A DNA stretch of 19,384 nt, from assembly GCA_964410665.1 (NCBI GenBank), contig CAYPIE010000103.1:1-19384 (forward strand), given 5' to 3'. Shown one piece after another: positions 7,457 to 15,578 of the stretch (positions are counted from its first letter, which is position 1; the number at the start of each line of letters is the position of its first letter). Made by a program: the position numbers and the translations under genes. The stretch comes from CAYPIE01 sp964410665 (GTDB lineage Bacteria > Planctomycetota > Planctomycetia > Gemmatales > Gemmataceae). Under the pieces are notes generated by a model. It ran no database searches. It worked only from the letters and a program-made list of their open reading frames with translations, and was not told the origin of the DNA.

Positions 7457-7792
7457 ATGTTTCGTGCGATAAACCTTTATCTGATGATCCTCTGGTTGAT
7501 CGTCGGGGGAGTGTTGTACTTTGGCGAACACTTGCTACCGGAGACCTTTGCCCGCATCGAGCCGGGACGACGTAGCACCTTCAATTTAGTGGCCTATGTG
7601 GCCTTTGCGCTGGCCGGCTGGAATCTGATCCGCTGGCTAATGCTCCGCTCGCGCCCCCGTTCGACCCCACCGTCTCCTCTGGCTCGGCGTGACCGGGAGG
7701 GGGACAAACCGGTGCTCAATCCCGAGTTTCGCTTTGACCAACCGACCAGCGAGCGGCCCCGGCGACCCTCAAGCAATGGGGACACCCCGTGA
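7457..7792 (+). CDS. Small two-helix membrane protein of unknown function
   Basis: 111 residues with an ATG at 7457 and a strong GGAGG at 7444-7448, eight bases upstream. Two hydrophobic helices are seen, ~6-22 (LYLMILWLIVGGVLYF) and ~43-63 (NLVAYVAFALAGWNLIRWL). The rest is a Pro/Arg-rich, charged cytoplasmic tail (SRPRSTPPSPLARRDRE onward). No family is recognised. It stands alone, 220 bases ahead of resB on the same strand, so it may or may not be co-transcribed with it. The good ribosome binding site and the membrane topology support a real gene. Confidence 0.75.
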   Translation: MFRAINLYLMILWLIVGGVLYFGEHLLPETFARIEPGRRSTFNLVAYVAFALAGWNLIRWLMLRSRPRSTPPSPLARRDREGDKPVLNPEFRFDQPTSERPRRPSSNGDTP

Positions 7793-7798
7793 ATTCGG

Positions 7799-7828
7799 TT
7801 GCGACTCCCTTCCCATCCCCCGTACACT
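7799..7828 (+). promoter_or_regulatory. Candidate promoter of the resB-ccsA operon
   Basis: TTGCGA (7799-7804), an 18-base spacer and TACACT (7823-7828) each match four of six sigma-70 consensus bases. The site begins just after the previous stop and would leave a ~180-base 5' leader before resB. Position is sensible; the match is only moderate. Confidence 0.3.
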
Positions 7829-8012
7829 AGAGGGAGCTTGAAATCTTGCCTGCCCGGCGGGGTTATTTCCGTGCAAGTGTCTGCCGCGAAGCGGGATTTC
7901 GCCTCGCCCAGACAACAACGTGATGAAGCACCCCGGTACTACGGTTGCACTACTAGCCTCACCTGCCCCGAATCTTGTAATCGAATCGTCGTCTCGACGT
8001 TGAGTCAATCGT

Positions 8013-10319
8013 ATGGCATCGAAGAAGAAGTCTGCCTTTCGCGACCGGATTACCGCTCGACCGGCTGCCGACGCGGCTCCGGCGGTTAAAAACGGTCATG
8101 GGGTCGCGGAAGCGGCCGCCGCGACGGCTTCTGCGCCGACGGAAGCGCCGTCCACCCAGCCCAACATGCCACGGACACGGCTCTCTCAGCGGCCCTGGTT
8201 TGAGCGGATCGTGATCCGCATCGCCAAGAGCCTGGGCTCGCTGCAGATCGCGGTGTCGCTGTTGAGCTTCCTAGTGGTGGTGCTGGCGGTCGGCACGTTC
8301 ATTGAGTCCCACTACGGCGGGCCGGTGGCCCGGCAACTGGTTTACCAGTCGTGGTGGTTCTACCTGCTGATGGCCGGGCTGTTCCTGAACATCTTCTTCG
8401 CCGCGGCCAAGAAATGGCCGTGGAAGAAGCATCAGACTGGCTTTGTGATCACCCACACGGGCCTCTTGCTGTTGATTATCGGCGGCGTGTGGAACAGCCT
8501 GGTGGGCGTTGACAGTCTGATGTCGTTGGCGAGCGATGACAGCGATCAGGTGCGCCGGCTCGGTTATGTTCAGGAAAGCGATGTGGCCATCGACCCTGAC
8601 GATACCCTCGTCAGTGTGGCCTGGCCGGACCGCTACCAGGACATCACGCGTAAATACAACTTCGCCCCTGGCTGGCTGAGTTGGCGTTCCGACCCGGAGC
8701 AGGGCTTTCGTCGCGAGTTGCAACCCGCACTCCAGGTGCTCGACACCCTGGCCCACCCGCTGCCTCGTGGCTGGTCGCAAGACCTGGCCGACGATGCGGA
8801 GGTGGAGATCGTCAACTTTTTTAGCCACGCCAAGACGGGTGCCTTTGAAGCCTATTCAGAGTCACGTGACGTTGGCCAGAAGACCGGCTCGGCGGTGCAG
8901 ATCAAGCTAAAGAACGCCAGCGACAAGCTCAACATGCCCGTTCAGGAAATCGACGAATGGTTGTACACCCACGGGTCAACCTCGGGGGATTCGGACGGCA
9001 GCATGAAGAACCTCGGCGTGGTGGACATTCGCCTGTTTGACCTGTTCGGCCGGGCCACGCCCGCTCAGATCCAGGAGTTTGTCGGCGTCCCGGGGCCGGT
9101 GGAGCTTGGCACCCGTGGCCAGCTAGTGATCCTGGTCGACGGCCTGCCGTGCCGCTTCAAGGTCGACGAGGTGCTCGACCGTAGCCTGCCGCTGCGCACG
9201 GCCGAGCGCGACACCGGCTGGAAGGTCCGCGTCAATCGTTACTCGACCAACCCGTTGGAGGGACGAGCTCAGTCAGGACAAGGCATGGTGTCGCCGACGG
9301 TTTACTTCGACCTGTTGCCCCCGGATCCTGGTCAGGCCACTGTGAGTATGGTGGCCACCGCGGTCGCCCCGGGCGTGACGCTGCCGCTCTCGGGGGGCGT
9401 GTTGCCGCCCGGCTTCGAGGTGTGGTACCACCCGGCCGACTATCGATTCGGCAACCGGGGGCTACGTGGGGCGCTGCAGTTCATGTTTGCCGAAGACCCG
9501 TCCAGCTCGGAGGAGCCGACGTTGTACTACCGCAGTTTTGCCCTAACCAGCCCGGCCGATGCCCCGGTCGACTTGCTGCTGGGCGGGGCGGCCCGGGTTC
9601 CGGGACTGGTGCCGCAGCAAGAGCCGGTGCTGGCCCTGGAAAAGGGTGGCAAGGTGCCGGTGGGTACCCGGCTGGGCATCTGGGACCGCATGAATTGGCA
9701 GCTTAAGGTGACCGAAGTGCTACCCAAAGCCCTGCCCAGCTATACGCCGGTGAACAAGCGGCCCGGTCTGGAAGACCCACGCTACTCGGCCGTGGTCGAG
9801 TGCCTCCTCAAGGTGGGAGAGGAGACGAAGTCGTTTTGGCTGCCCAAGACCGACGAGGCCAACCGCCGTGTGGGCGCGGAGGTGTTCCGCAGTGGGCGGC
9901 GGACCGTCGAGATCAGCGACACCCGCGTTGAGGTCGGCTTCCACCCCTACACGATCGAGCTGCCCTTCACGGTCAAGTTGTTGCGCGGCGAACAAACCAC
10001 GGACCCCGGTTCCAACGAGGCTGCCACCTTCTCCAGCTTCGTGGCGGTCAAGGATGAGGACGGCGAGACTTTCGAGCAGCAAATCACCATGAACGAGCCG
10101 CTGGAGTATCGGGGCTATAAGCTGTTCCAGACCAGCCTGAACGTGCGCGGACTGCAGCCGGATGAGGAGACGCTCAAGCCCAAGTCGATTTCGACCTTCA
10201 CGGTGAGTTCGGACCCGGGCATCTGGCTGAAGTACTTGGGGTCGGTGTTGCTGGCCCTAGGGATCTTTCTGATGTTTTACATGCGGGCCTACTTCCTGAC
10301 TGGGAAGCGGCGCGTTTAA
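8013..10319 (+). CDS. resB: Cytochrome c biogenesis protein ResB (CcsB-like)
   Basis: 768 residues. It is one half of the System II machinery that exports haem and attaches it to apocytochrome c outside the membrane. The first ~60 residues are an Ala/Pro-rich cytoplasmic extension not needed by the family. Three helices follow: ~74-97 (SLQIAVSLLSFLVVVLAVGTF), ~114-132 and ~141-163. The last contains His148 (ITHTGLLLL), the position of the conserved haem-related His of the ResB/CcsB third helix. A large extracytoplasmic domain (~165-735) ends in the family-typical EYRGYKLFQTSL block, and a last helix (~738-758) precedes a basic tail. Longer than the Bacillus ResB of ~540 residues because of the extended periplasmic domain. 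No clear Shine-Dalgarno site before the ATG. ccsA follows after 42 bases. Confidence 0.93.
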   Translation: MASKKKSAFRDRITARPAADAAPAVKNGHGVAEAAAATASAPTEAPSTQPNMPRTRLSQRPWFERIVIRIAKSLGSLQIAVSLLSFLVVVLAVGTFIESHYGGPVARQLVYQSWWFYLLMAGLFLNIFFAAAKKWPWKKHQTGFVITHTGLLLLIIGGVWNSLVGVDSLMSLASDDSDQVRRLGYVQESDVAIDPDDTLVSVAWPDRYQDITRKYNFAPGWLSWRSDPEQGFRRELQPALQVLDTLAHPLPRGWSQDLADDAEVEIVNFFSHAKTGAFEAYSESRDVGQKTGSAVQIKLKNASDKLNMPVQEIDEWLYTHGSTSGDSDGSMKNLGVVDIRLFDLFGRATPAQIQEFVGVPGPVELGTRGQLVILVDGLPCRFKVDEVLDRSLPLRTAERDTGWKVRVNRYSTNPLEGRAQSGQGMVSPTVYFDLLPPDPGQATVSMVATAVAPGVTLPLSGGVLPPGFEVWYHPADYRFGNRGLRGALQFMFAEDPSSSEEPTLYYRSFALTSPADAPVDLLLGGAARVPGLVPQQEPVLALEKGGKVPVGTRLGIWDRMNWQLKVTEVLPKALPSYTPVNKRPGLEDPRYSAVVECLLKVGEETKSFWLPKTDEANRRVGAEVFRSGRRTVEISDTRVEVGFHPYTIELPFTVKLLRGEQTTDPGSNEAATFSSFVAVKDEDGETFEQQITMNEPLEYRGYKLFQTSLNVRGLQPDEETLKPKSISTFTVSSDPGIWLKYLGSVLLALGIFLMFYMRAYFLTGKRRV

Positions 10320-10361
10320 CGCTTACGTGTAGCCAACCACCGCAGACTCAAATGCGAGACC

Positions 10362-12962
10362 ATGTCGATGCAGACAAATCCGTTATGGCGAACCTCCAAC
10401 CCGGCCGGAGTACGGACCTGGCTCATCTCCGGCATGGTGGCAACGCTGTTGGGCTCCATCGTGTTGGGCTATCTTGCCATGGAACCCTACCTGCTCGAGG
10501 CCAAGACCAGCCCTGGGACGACCGAGCAGAGCTGGCAAGTGCCAGACTTCGACCTCAGCGGCTGGCGTGCCCTGCCGTTACAGGTCGGCGGGCGGACGAA
10601 GCCGTTGGAGACCGCTGCCGTGGAGACGCTGCGGACGGTCACCGGACGCACCCGCTTTGAGAAACGCGACCCCGTCGCCGTGTTCTTGATGTGGCGGTTC
10701 ACCCGCGGCCAGGGCATGGGCACTGTCTTCCCCGACTGGGAAGAATACCCATTCATCCTGTGCAGTCACCACGACCTGCGCAAGTGGATCTATGCCCACA
10801 AGATCGCCGGGCAAGACCCGGCGGGCTTTGACGCCGATGAGATTACTCCTGCACTTTTGGCCAAAGCGAACGAGGTTCTGACTGAGGAAGAGCGTTTTGG
10901 CAAGTACATTTCGCCGGGCGAGCTGCGTCGCTCACCGGGATTCCAACGGCTTTGCCGCGAAGCTGACCAGCTCCGCGAAGAGGACCCCGAGCATGCTCGG
11001 GCAGTCATGTCCAACGAGCAAGAGCAGGCCAGTGAAGTCCGCTCGCGATTGCAGCGTTACGACGCGTTTAGCCGCAACCCATTCGGCAACGAGGGTACGC
11101 CCCGCGATCAGCTAAACGACCCGCTCAACCTGGTCAACCTGGACCGGGTAGCGGGCTCGGGTTGGTTCAGCCTGGGGCAACTGCGGGCGATGCTCGCCGA
11201 TGAGAAGGCCTGGCCGATCATGATGCTCAACCGCATGATTGAGACGCCCGAACGCTACCTGTCGCCGAACAGCCAGGCGGAGCTCAAGAAGTTCCAGGAC
11301 AAGGTGGGCAAGAAGGAGGCGTTACCCCTGATCGAGGCCTTGGCTCAAGACGCGGAAGGCCGTCTCGATCGAGAGATCGCCCGCACCGAAGCGCTGGATG
11401 ATAGCCGTGAGAAGCGGTTTGCCCTGGAGTTCCTCCGCGACCGGCAGGCCAAGCTCAGTGAGACCATGGACGACCTGCGGGCCCGGGTCAAGCGGGCCCA
11501 GGGCAGCAACTATGACCCCACCGATCCACGCTGGAAGATGCTCCATCTGAACTACATGGAGACCCGCTTCCCGAATCTGTATCGCGAGGCAGTGCTGTGG
11601 CAGGAGTTCCCCGAGGCGGACGCTCGGGCGGTGCTGGATGCCTACGACCGGGTAGAACTGGCGTACAATCGCGACTCGGGTGCCGAGGTGTCGGTGCCGC
11701 TCGATGAGGAGGCCGAGCCGGTGGGCAGCTTCGCCGAGGAGTCCGAAGCGTTCTTCAAGCAGCTCAAGCGGGTCAGTGACAAGTCGCTGGCCGCCGGGCT
11801 AAGCAGCAATTCCGATTCTGCGATCCAGGAGGCCTACAAAACCTACGAGACCGCGCTGACCGAGGCTCAGACCGATGAAGATCGCGATGCCGCGCGAGAC
11901 TCCTTTCTGGATGCCGCGGCAGCGGCGGGCGAGCAGGTGCGGCCTTACCCCGGTGTCGATACGATCGACCTGGAGCTGACCTTCAACAAGTCGCAGCCGT
12001 TTATGTGGGCCTGGATCCTGATGCTGCCGGCGGTGTTCGCCTTCGGCGGCAGCTACTTGACCGGCTCGCGGCTGTTGTACCTGGGAGGCTTTGTATTCTT
12101 CGCCGCGGCTCTGGCCTTGGAGGTGTTCGGCTTTTATTGTCGCATCGCCATCTCGGGTCGGCCGCCGGTGAGCAACATGTACGAGACGGTGATCTTTGTC
12201 GCGTTCATGGCCTCGCTGTTCGCCGTCGGCCTGGAGTTAGTCTATCGGAAGGGATTGATCATCTGGGCTGGCTCACTGGTGTCTCTGACTGCTCTGGTGC
12301 TCGCCGACCAGGTGCCGACGACGCTGGACCCGAGCTTGCAACCGCTGACTCCGGTCCTGCGGAGCAACTTCTGGCTGATCATCCATGTGCTCACCATTGT
12401 GTCTAGTTATGCTGGTGGCCTGTTGGCCTGGGGCCTGGCGAATGTGTCGCTAGGGTTATTGGCCTTCGGTAATCCGACCCGAGAGACGCTCAAGACGCTG
12501 TCGAACTACACCTACCGAGCTATGCAAATCGCCGTGCTGCTGTTGGCGGCTGGGACCTTCCTAGGCGGCTGGTGGGCGGCGTATTCTTGGGGCCGCTTCT
12601 GGGGTTGGGATCCCAAGGAGACTTGGGCGCTGATCTCACTGGTCTGCTACGTGATCCCGCTGCACGCCCGCTACATCGGCTGGGTCAAGGACTTTGGCCT
12701 GGCGGTCGCGGCAGTGGTTTGCTTCGCCGCCATTTTGATGTGCTGGTATGGGGTGAACTTTGTGTTGCCGGCCGGTCTGCATAGCTATGGCTTTGGTGGC
12801 GGCGGGCAGGCGTATGTGGGCTTGGCCGTGCTGCTGAACCTGTTCTGGGTGTTCCTCACCTCGCTTCTCTACTTCAACAAGACTCAGCGGCTGGCTCAAA
12901 CGACGACCACCGAGGAGACCGAAGCCTCCTCGGCAGCTGCTGAGTCGGAGATGATGTCGTAG
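10362..12962 (+). CDS. ccsA: Cytochrome c biogenesis protein CcsA (ResC-like) with long N-terminal insert
   Basis: 866 residues; an in-frame ATG two codons later is equally possible. This is the haem-handling subunit of System II, partner of the preceding ResB. One helix (~20-41) is followed by a hydrophilic extracytoplasmic segment of ~500 residues (43-545). That segment opens with LPLQVGGRTKPLET, which recalls the LPVQD-GR-KP block of fused CcsBA proteins of Bacteroidota. The C-terminal ~320 residues form the CcsA core, about eight helices. The tryptophan-rich WWD motif is at 735-755 (GGWWAAYSWGRFWGWDPKE), with candidate haem-ligand histidines at 675 (WLIIHV), 768 (PLHARY) and 807 (GLHSYG). 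Typical CcsA is ~320-400 residues, so the insert is the unusual part. The ribosome binding site is poor. A strong terminator follows the stop. Confidence 0.94.
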   Translation: MSMQTNPLWRTSNPAGVRTWLISGMVATLLGSIVLGYLAMEPYLLEAKTSPGTTEQSWQVPDFDLSGWRALPLQVGGRTKPLETAAVETLRTVTGRTRFEKRDPVAVFLMWRFTRGQGMGTVFPDWEEYPFILCSHHDLRKWIYAHKIAGQDPAGFDADEITPALLAKANEVLTEEERFGKYISPGELRRSPGFQRLCREADQLREEDPEHARAVMSNEQEQASEVRSRLQRYDAFSRNPFGNEGTPRDQLNDPLNLVNLDRVAGSGWFSLGQLRAMLADEKAWPIMMLNRMIETPERYLSPNSQAELKKFQDKVGKKEALPLIEALAQDAEGRLDREIARTEALDDSREKRFALEFLRDRQAKLSETMDDLRARVKRAQGSNYDPTDPRWKMLHLNYMETRFPNLYREAVLWQEFPEADARAVLDAYDRVELAYNRDSGAEVSVPLDEEAEPVGSFAEESEAFFKQLKRVSDKSLAAGLSSNSDSAIQEAYKTYETALTEAQTDEDRDAARDSFLDAAAAAGEQVRPYPGVDTIDLELTFNKSQPFMWAWILMLPAVFAFGGSYLTGSRLLYLGGFVFFAAALALEVFGFYCRIAISGRPPVSNMYETVIFVAFMASLFAVGLELVYRKGLIIWAGSLVSLTALVLADQVPTTLDPSLQPLTPVLRSNFWLIIHVLTIVSSYAGGLLAWGLANVSLGLLAFGNPTRETLKTLSNYTYRAMQIAVLLLAAGTFLGGWWAAYSWGRFWGWDPKETWALISLVCYVIPLHARYIGWVKDFGLAVAAVVCFAAILMCWYGVNFVLPAGLHSYGFGGGGQAYVGLAVLLNLFWVFLTSLLYFNKTQRLAQTTTTEETEASSAAAESEMMS

Positions 12963-12998
12963 GCTTAAGTGTCTGGCTTCCAGAAACCATCGACTGGA

Positions 12999-13541
12999 TT
13001 AGCGGGCTCCTGTGGGCGACACAGGAGCCCGTTTTTTTTGCTCGGGATAGACGGCTTGCTCGAGGAGGGGGGGACGTCCGTGCCAGGTCGAGATGGAGGG
13101 ACGATAGACGGGGGGCAAGGTGTGGGTGTAGGTTGACCGAGAGTGTTCATGGAGGGGCATGTTGGCGGCTGATTGCACTGCAGAAGCCGGCAGAATCGGT
13201 GGCTGGCTTGGTGCTGGCAGCACGATATGCCGATAGGCATCGCCGGAGTGAAAGGAGGCTGTACGCAATGGCCTGTGGCCGCTGCCCATGACATAAGCGG
13301 AAGTTGGTGCCACCGAGTTGGCGCGGCCATAGAGGGAGTGGGGCTGGGGCGTTGCATACTGCCAGCGGGTACGATACTGGACCAGGTGATAGGGTGATGG
13401 AGGTAGCGGGCGTCCCTGGACCGTGCCATAGAAGATCGGCTGGCCGGGCTGTCGGTATTGGAAGGTTGGGGTGTGTTCCAGAGAGGTCGGCTCCGCAGCG
13501 GGCAGACTCAGCAGCAGGCAAAGCGTATAAGTTGCATTCAT
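12999..13541 (-). CDS. Putative small secreted protein, Pro/Tyr/His-rich, unknown function
   Basis: 180 residues from the ATG at 13541. A short signal peptide is predicted (TLCLLLSLPAAEP, residues ~6-18). The mature part is rich in Pro, Tyr, His, Ser and Arg without repeats or domains I recognise, for example QYRQPGQPIFYGTVQGRP. Codon choice in this frame looks like that of neighbouring genes, better than the overlapping frames. The frame is open upstream to 13661, but the Met at 13541 places the signal peptide correctly. A GGAG sits somewhat far (about 11 bases) upstream. Its last codons run through the ccsA terminator hairpin (13003-13039), so the two convergent transcripts overlap. Low-complexity composition means it could be chance; I lean to real. 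Confidence 0.55.
   Translation of the reverse strand: MNATYTLCLLLSLPAAEPTSLEHTPTFQYRQPGQPIFYGTVQGRPLPPSPYHLVQYRTRWQYATPQPHSLYGRANSVAPTSAYVMGSGHRPLRTASFHSGDAYRHIVLPAPSQPPILPASAVQSAANMPLHEHSRSTYTHTLPPVYRPSISTWHGRPPLLEQAVYPEQKKRAPVSPTGAR
13003..13039 (+). terminator. Intrinsic terminator of the resB-ccsA operon
   Basis: A perfect 12-base stem (13003-13014 with 13020-13031), a five-base loop GGCGA, and eight T's at 13032-13039. It begins 40 bases after the ccsA stop. As strong a rho-independent terminator as sequence can show. It also forms the 3' coding end of the opposite-strand gene. Confidence 0.93.
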
Positions 13542-13926
13542 ATCCGGCCATCTCCATGGCTGAGGAATGCTCGGCGGCATACGCAAACGAGCGGATTCTC
13601 GATTTCCAGGATAAACTTCGGCAAATCGGCGGAACCGGTTGAGCAGAACCAGCTGGAACAATCGGTATCTTTGCGAAAACGGAAAAAGTGGTACGACCGG
13701 CGAGTCTGCTTTTGTCGACTCAGGCAGGCTCGCTTCGGTTCATGGGCTCATGTACGAGTCAGGCAGGTCGATTGCACGCATCGAGTCCACTACCTTGATT
13801 CGGAAGGCGGGTCCAGAGTCTTCGACGGGCATGAGGAGCATGCACTCTTTGCGTGGCACGTCCGCGGCAGATTCCAGGCGTGCCGGCCGTCGTGGCGAAC
13901 GAGGGGAATGATGGGCGGCAACATAC
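13542..13926. other. 385-base stretch between hemH and the putative secreted protein gene
   Basis: No gene is supported with confidence. A 72-codon frame on the minus strand, listed separately as doubtful, covers about half of it. Otherwise I see no tRNA, strong hairpin, repeat or clear promoter. Confidence 0.4.
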
Positions 13927-13958
13927 TTACGGACATGCTTCTGGGAGAACGGTTTCAT
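13740..13958 (-). CDS. Doubtful 72-residue ORF overlapping the hemH 3' end
   Basis: An ATG at 13958 opens a frame of 72 codons that overlaps the end of hemH by 32 bases, as translationally coupled genes do. The product is basic at its start and contains ECMLLMPVEDSGPAFRIKVV, which looks protein-like, but there is no recognised family, signal peptide or clear ribosome binding site. Could be a small coupled gene or chance. Confidence 0.22.
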   Translation of the reverse strand: MKPFSQKHVRKYVAAHHSPRSPRRPARLESAADVPRKECMLLMPVEDSGPAFRIKVVDSMRAIDLPDSYMSP

Positions 13959-14931
13959 TGAGCCAGCCCTGCCCCTCCTCGCGGAGGATGCTGGCCATGC
14001 CTTCGATCCAGCGCGGATGGTCGTTCAGGCATGGGCATGAACGTAGTTCATTCCCGCCAGCCTCCTTGAACACCTCGGCGGATTCATTGCCAATCTCATC
14101 CACGGTTTCAAGACAATCTGCGGTAAAGCCGGGAAGCGTGACAAACACGCGCTTGATGCCTTGGTGGGCTAATTTCTCGAGAACCACATCCGTGTAGGGT
14201 TTGAGCCACTCTTCGCGGCCAAATAGCGACTGGAAAGTCTGCTGCCATTGCCCCTTGGGCCACTGAAGGCGTTTTTGCAGTCCTACGACCGTTCGCTTGA
14301 CATGGGTGGCGTAGGGATCGCCATTCTTCGAGTAGCGAATGGGAATCCCATGAAAGCTATATAGATAGTAGTCGGGCGTCCATGGCAGCCGTTCCAGGTC
14401 ATCACGGATCACCGCGGCCATGGCATCCAGGTAAGCTGGATGCCGATAGTACGGAGGCACGATGCGCACGGCCGGGATGCGGCGTTCTTGCATCAACGCT
14501 TTGAACAATGAATCCATGGCCGAGGCGGTAGTGGTCGCGGAGTACTGCGGATACATCGGCAGTACGATCAGGCGATCAACACCCTCACGGATCATGTTGT
14601 GCACCACCTCACGGACGCTGGGCTGGCCGATTTGCATGCCGAAGCGGACGGGGTGGTCGGGGAAATGCGCTTGTAACAGTTCCGTCTGCCGTTGCGTGTA
14701 ATGCATCAGCGGTGAGCCGGTGATCGCATCCCAGATGCGAGCATATTTCTCTGCGGAATCCTTGGGCCTGCCCTTAACGATGGTCAGGGTGCGAATCAGC
14801 CAACGAATAGGACTTGGGACGTCGATCACCCGAGGATCGCTCAGAAACTGCTTCAAATAGGGTTTAAGGGCCTTGGCGGTGGGAGCGTCAGGAGTACCCA
14901 ACTGGATCAGCAGTATGCCGGTGGTTTGCAT
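13927..14931 (-). CDS. hemH: Ferrochelatase
   Basis: 334 residues, inserting iron into a porphyrin in the last steps of haem synthesis. The start is the ATG at 14931; a TTG two codons upstream is less likely. No Shine-Dalgarno site is evident. Family motifs are all present: GILLIQLGTPDAP at the N-terminus, the SPL-MHYTQRQ segment, LPMYPQYSATTTAS (~124-137), YSFHGIP with His194, the metal-binding His, and PGFTADCLETVDEIGNE with Glu275, the second metal-site acid. The C-terminal CPCLNDHPRWIEGM is of the E. coli type. Length is normal for bacterial HemH. It lies just after the ferredoxin terminator on the same strand. The resB-ccsA genes, also haem-related, are about 1 kb away on the other strand. 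Confidence 0.97.
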   Translation of the reverse strand: MQTTGILLIQLGTPDAPTAKALKPYLKQFLSDPRVIDVPSPIRWLIRTLTIVKGRPKDSAEKYARIWDAITGSPLMHYTQRQTELLQAHFPDHPVRFGMQIGQPSVREVVHNMIREGVDRLIVLPMYPQYSATTTASAMDSLFKALMQERRIPAVRIVPPYYRHPAYLDAMAAVIRDDLERLPWTPDYYLYSFHGIPIRYSKNGDPYATHVKRTVVGLQKRLQWPKGQWQQTFQSLFGREEWLKPYTDVVLEKLAHQGIKRVFVTLPGFTADCLETVDEIGNESAEVFKEAGGNELRSCPCLNDHPRWIEGMASILREEGQGWLNETVLPEACP

Positions 14932-14970
14932 GTGCAAGCGTCTTGTGCAAGTGGGTGGGGACGAAAGGTC

Positions 14971-15006
14971 AAAAAAAGAGCGCGGATGGGAAAGTCCAAT
15001 CCGCGC
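14971..15006 (-). terminator. Intrinsic terminator of the ferredoxin gene
   Basis: On the minus strand GCGCGGAT (15006 to 14999) pairs with ATCCGCGC (14987 to 14980), with a few further pairs in the loop. After a short CTC it is followed by a run of seven T's (14977 to 14971). It begins 64 bases after the ferredoxin stop and ends 40 bases before hemH, so it separates the two, unless read-through is allowed. Confidence 0.85.
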
Positions 15007-15069
15007 ATTGCAAGATCTTGCCAGTATTACTAGGAGAATCGCGACGGGGATATCCAGTCGCAGCTCGGC

Positions 15070-15372
15070 TTACTTATTCTGGCAGCCTTCGCCTTCCAGG
15101 GGATCTTGCTTCTCGGTGATGTGCCCGGTGTCCTTGAGAGCGGCCGAGCGGTCAGCATTGAGCTGAATGTAGCTTTGCCATTCGGCGGGGACATTGCCAT
15201 CGGCATAGATGGCCTCGACCGGGCACTCGGGGACACAGGCTTCACAATCGATGCAATCATTGGGATCGATGTAAAGCATATGCTCGTCCTGGTAGAAACA
15301 TTCCACCGGGCAGACCACACAGCAGTCGGTGTACTTACAGTCGTAACAGGGCTTGGTCACAATGTGAGCCAT
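15070..15372 (-). CDS. fdxA: 7Fe ferredoxin (FdxA/Azotobacter FdI type)
   Basis: 100 residues; a small electron carrier with one [3Fe-4S] and one [4Fe-4S] cluster. The first cluster region reads CYDCKYTDCCVVCP (Cys9, 12, 17, 18, 21). The second, about 20 residues on, reads CIDCEACVPECP. Alignment with Azotobacter vinelandii FdI from memory puts Cys9, Cys17 and the last Cys of the second motif on the 3Fe cluster, with Cys12 as the extra non-ligand Cys. It also shares YIQLNA and ITEKQDPL with that protein. The C-terminus is about six residues shorter. The start is the ATG at 15372, six bases from AGGAGGTG (15379-15386); the upstream GTG lies inside that site. Monocistronic, with its own terminator. 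The electron partner cannot be told from here. Confidence 0.95.
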   Translation of the reverse strand: MAHIVTKPCYDCKYTDCCVVCPVECFYQDEHMLYIDPNDCIDCEACVPECPVEAIYADGNVPAEWQSYIQLNADRSAALKDTGHITEKQDPLEGEGCQNK

Positions 15373-15378
15373 GACAAG

Positions 15379-15386
15379 CACCTCCT
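15379..15386 (-). promoter_or_regulatory. Ribosome binding site AGGAGGTG of the ferredoxin gene
   Basis: An eight-base near-perfect anti-16S match, six bases before the ATG at 15372. It rules out the upstream GTG start and is by far the strongest site in this window, which suggests high expression. Confidence 0.85.
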
Positions 15387-15408
15387 AAGATCAGGAGCCG
15401 TTAAGCTT

Positions 15409-15435
15409 TTATTATTCTAGATCAACCGTTGTCGA
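15409..15435 (-). promoter_or_regulatory. Candidate promoter of the ferredoxin gene
   Basis: On the minus strand TCGACA (15435-15430) and TAATAA (15414-15409) lie 15 bases apart. The -35 matches five of six; the spacer is short and the -10 is four of six. The -10 lies in an A/T-rich patch (AGAATAATAAAAG) 37 bases from the start codon. Confidence 0.35.
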
Positions 15436-15578
15436 GGCAGGATGGTTCACAACACCCTGGCAACCGGGGCGTGCTCTCAACGGGTTGGCAATCCGCGGCG
15501 ACAAGAGTGAACTAGGATGAAAATAGTGCTCAAGTCGCGGACTGTCTAGGGGGAAAACAATCAAGCAGATCGCATTTG

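Noticed and set aside
7799..8089. 96-codon plus-strand frame ahead of resB
   Set aside because: Overlaps the resB start in another frame, no ribosome binding site and no likeness to any family.
12965..13429. 154-codon minus-strand frame overlapping the putative secreted protein
   Set aside because: No signal peptide or motif and poorer codon choice than the 12999-13541 frame; both cannot be real.
13458..13961. 167-codon plus-strand frame antisense to the hemH end and the secreted protein
   Set aside because: Composition is that of a GC-rich antisense shadow, with Cys, Arg and His runs and no conserved motif.
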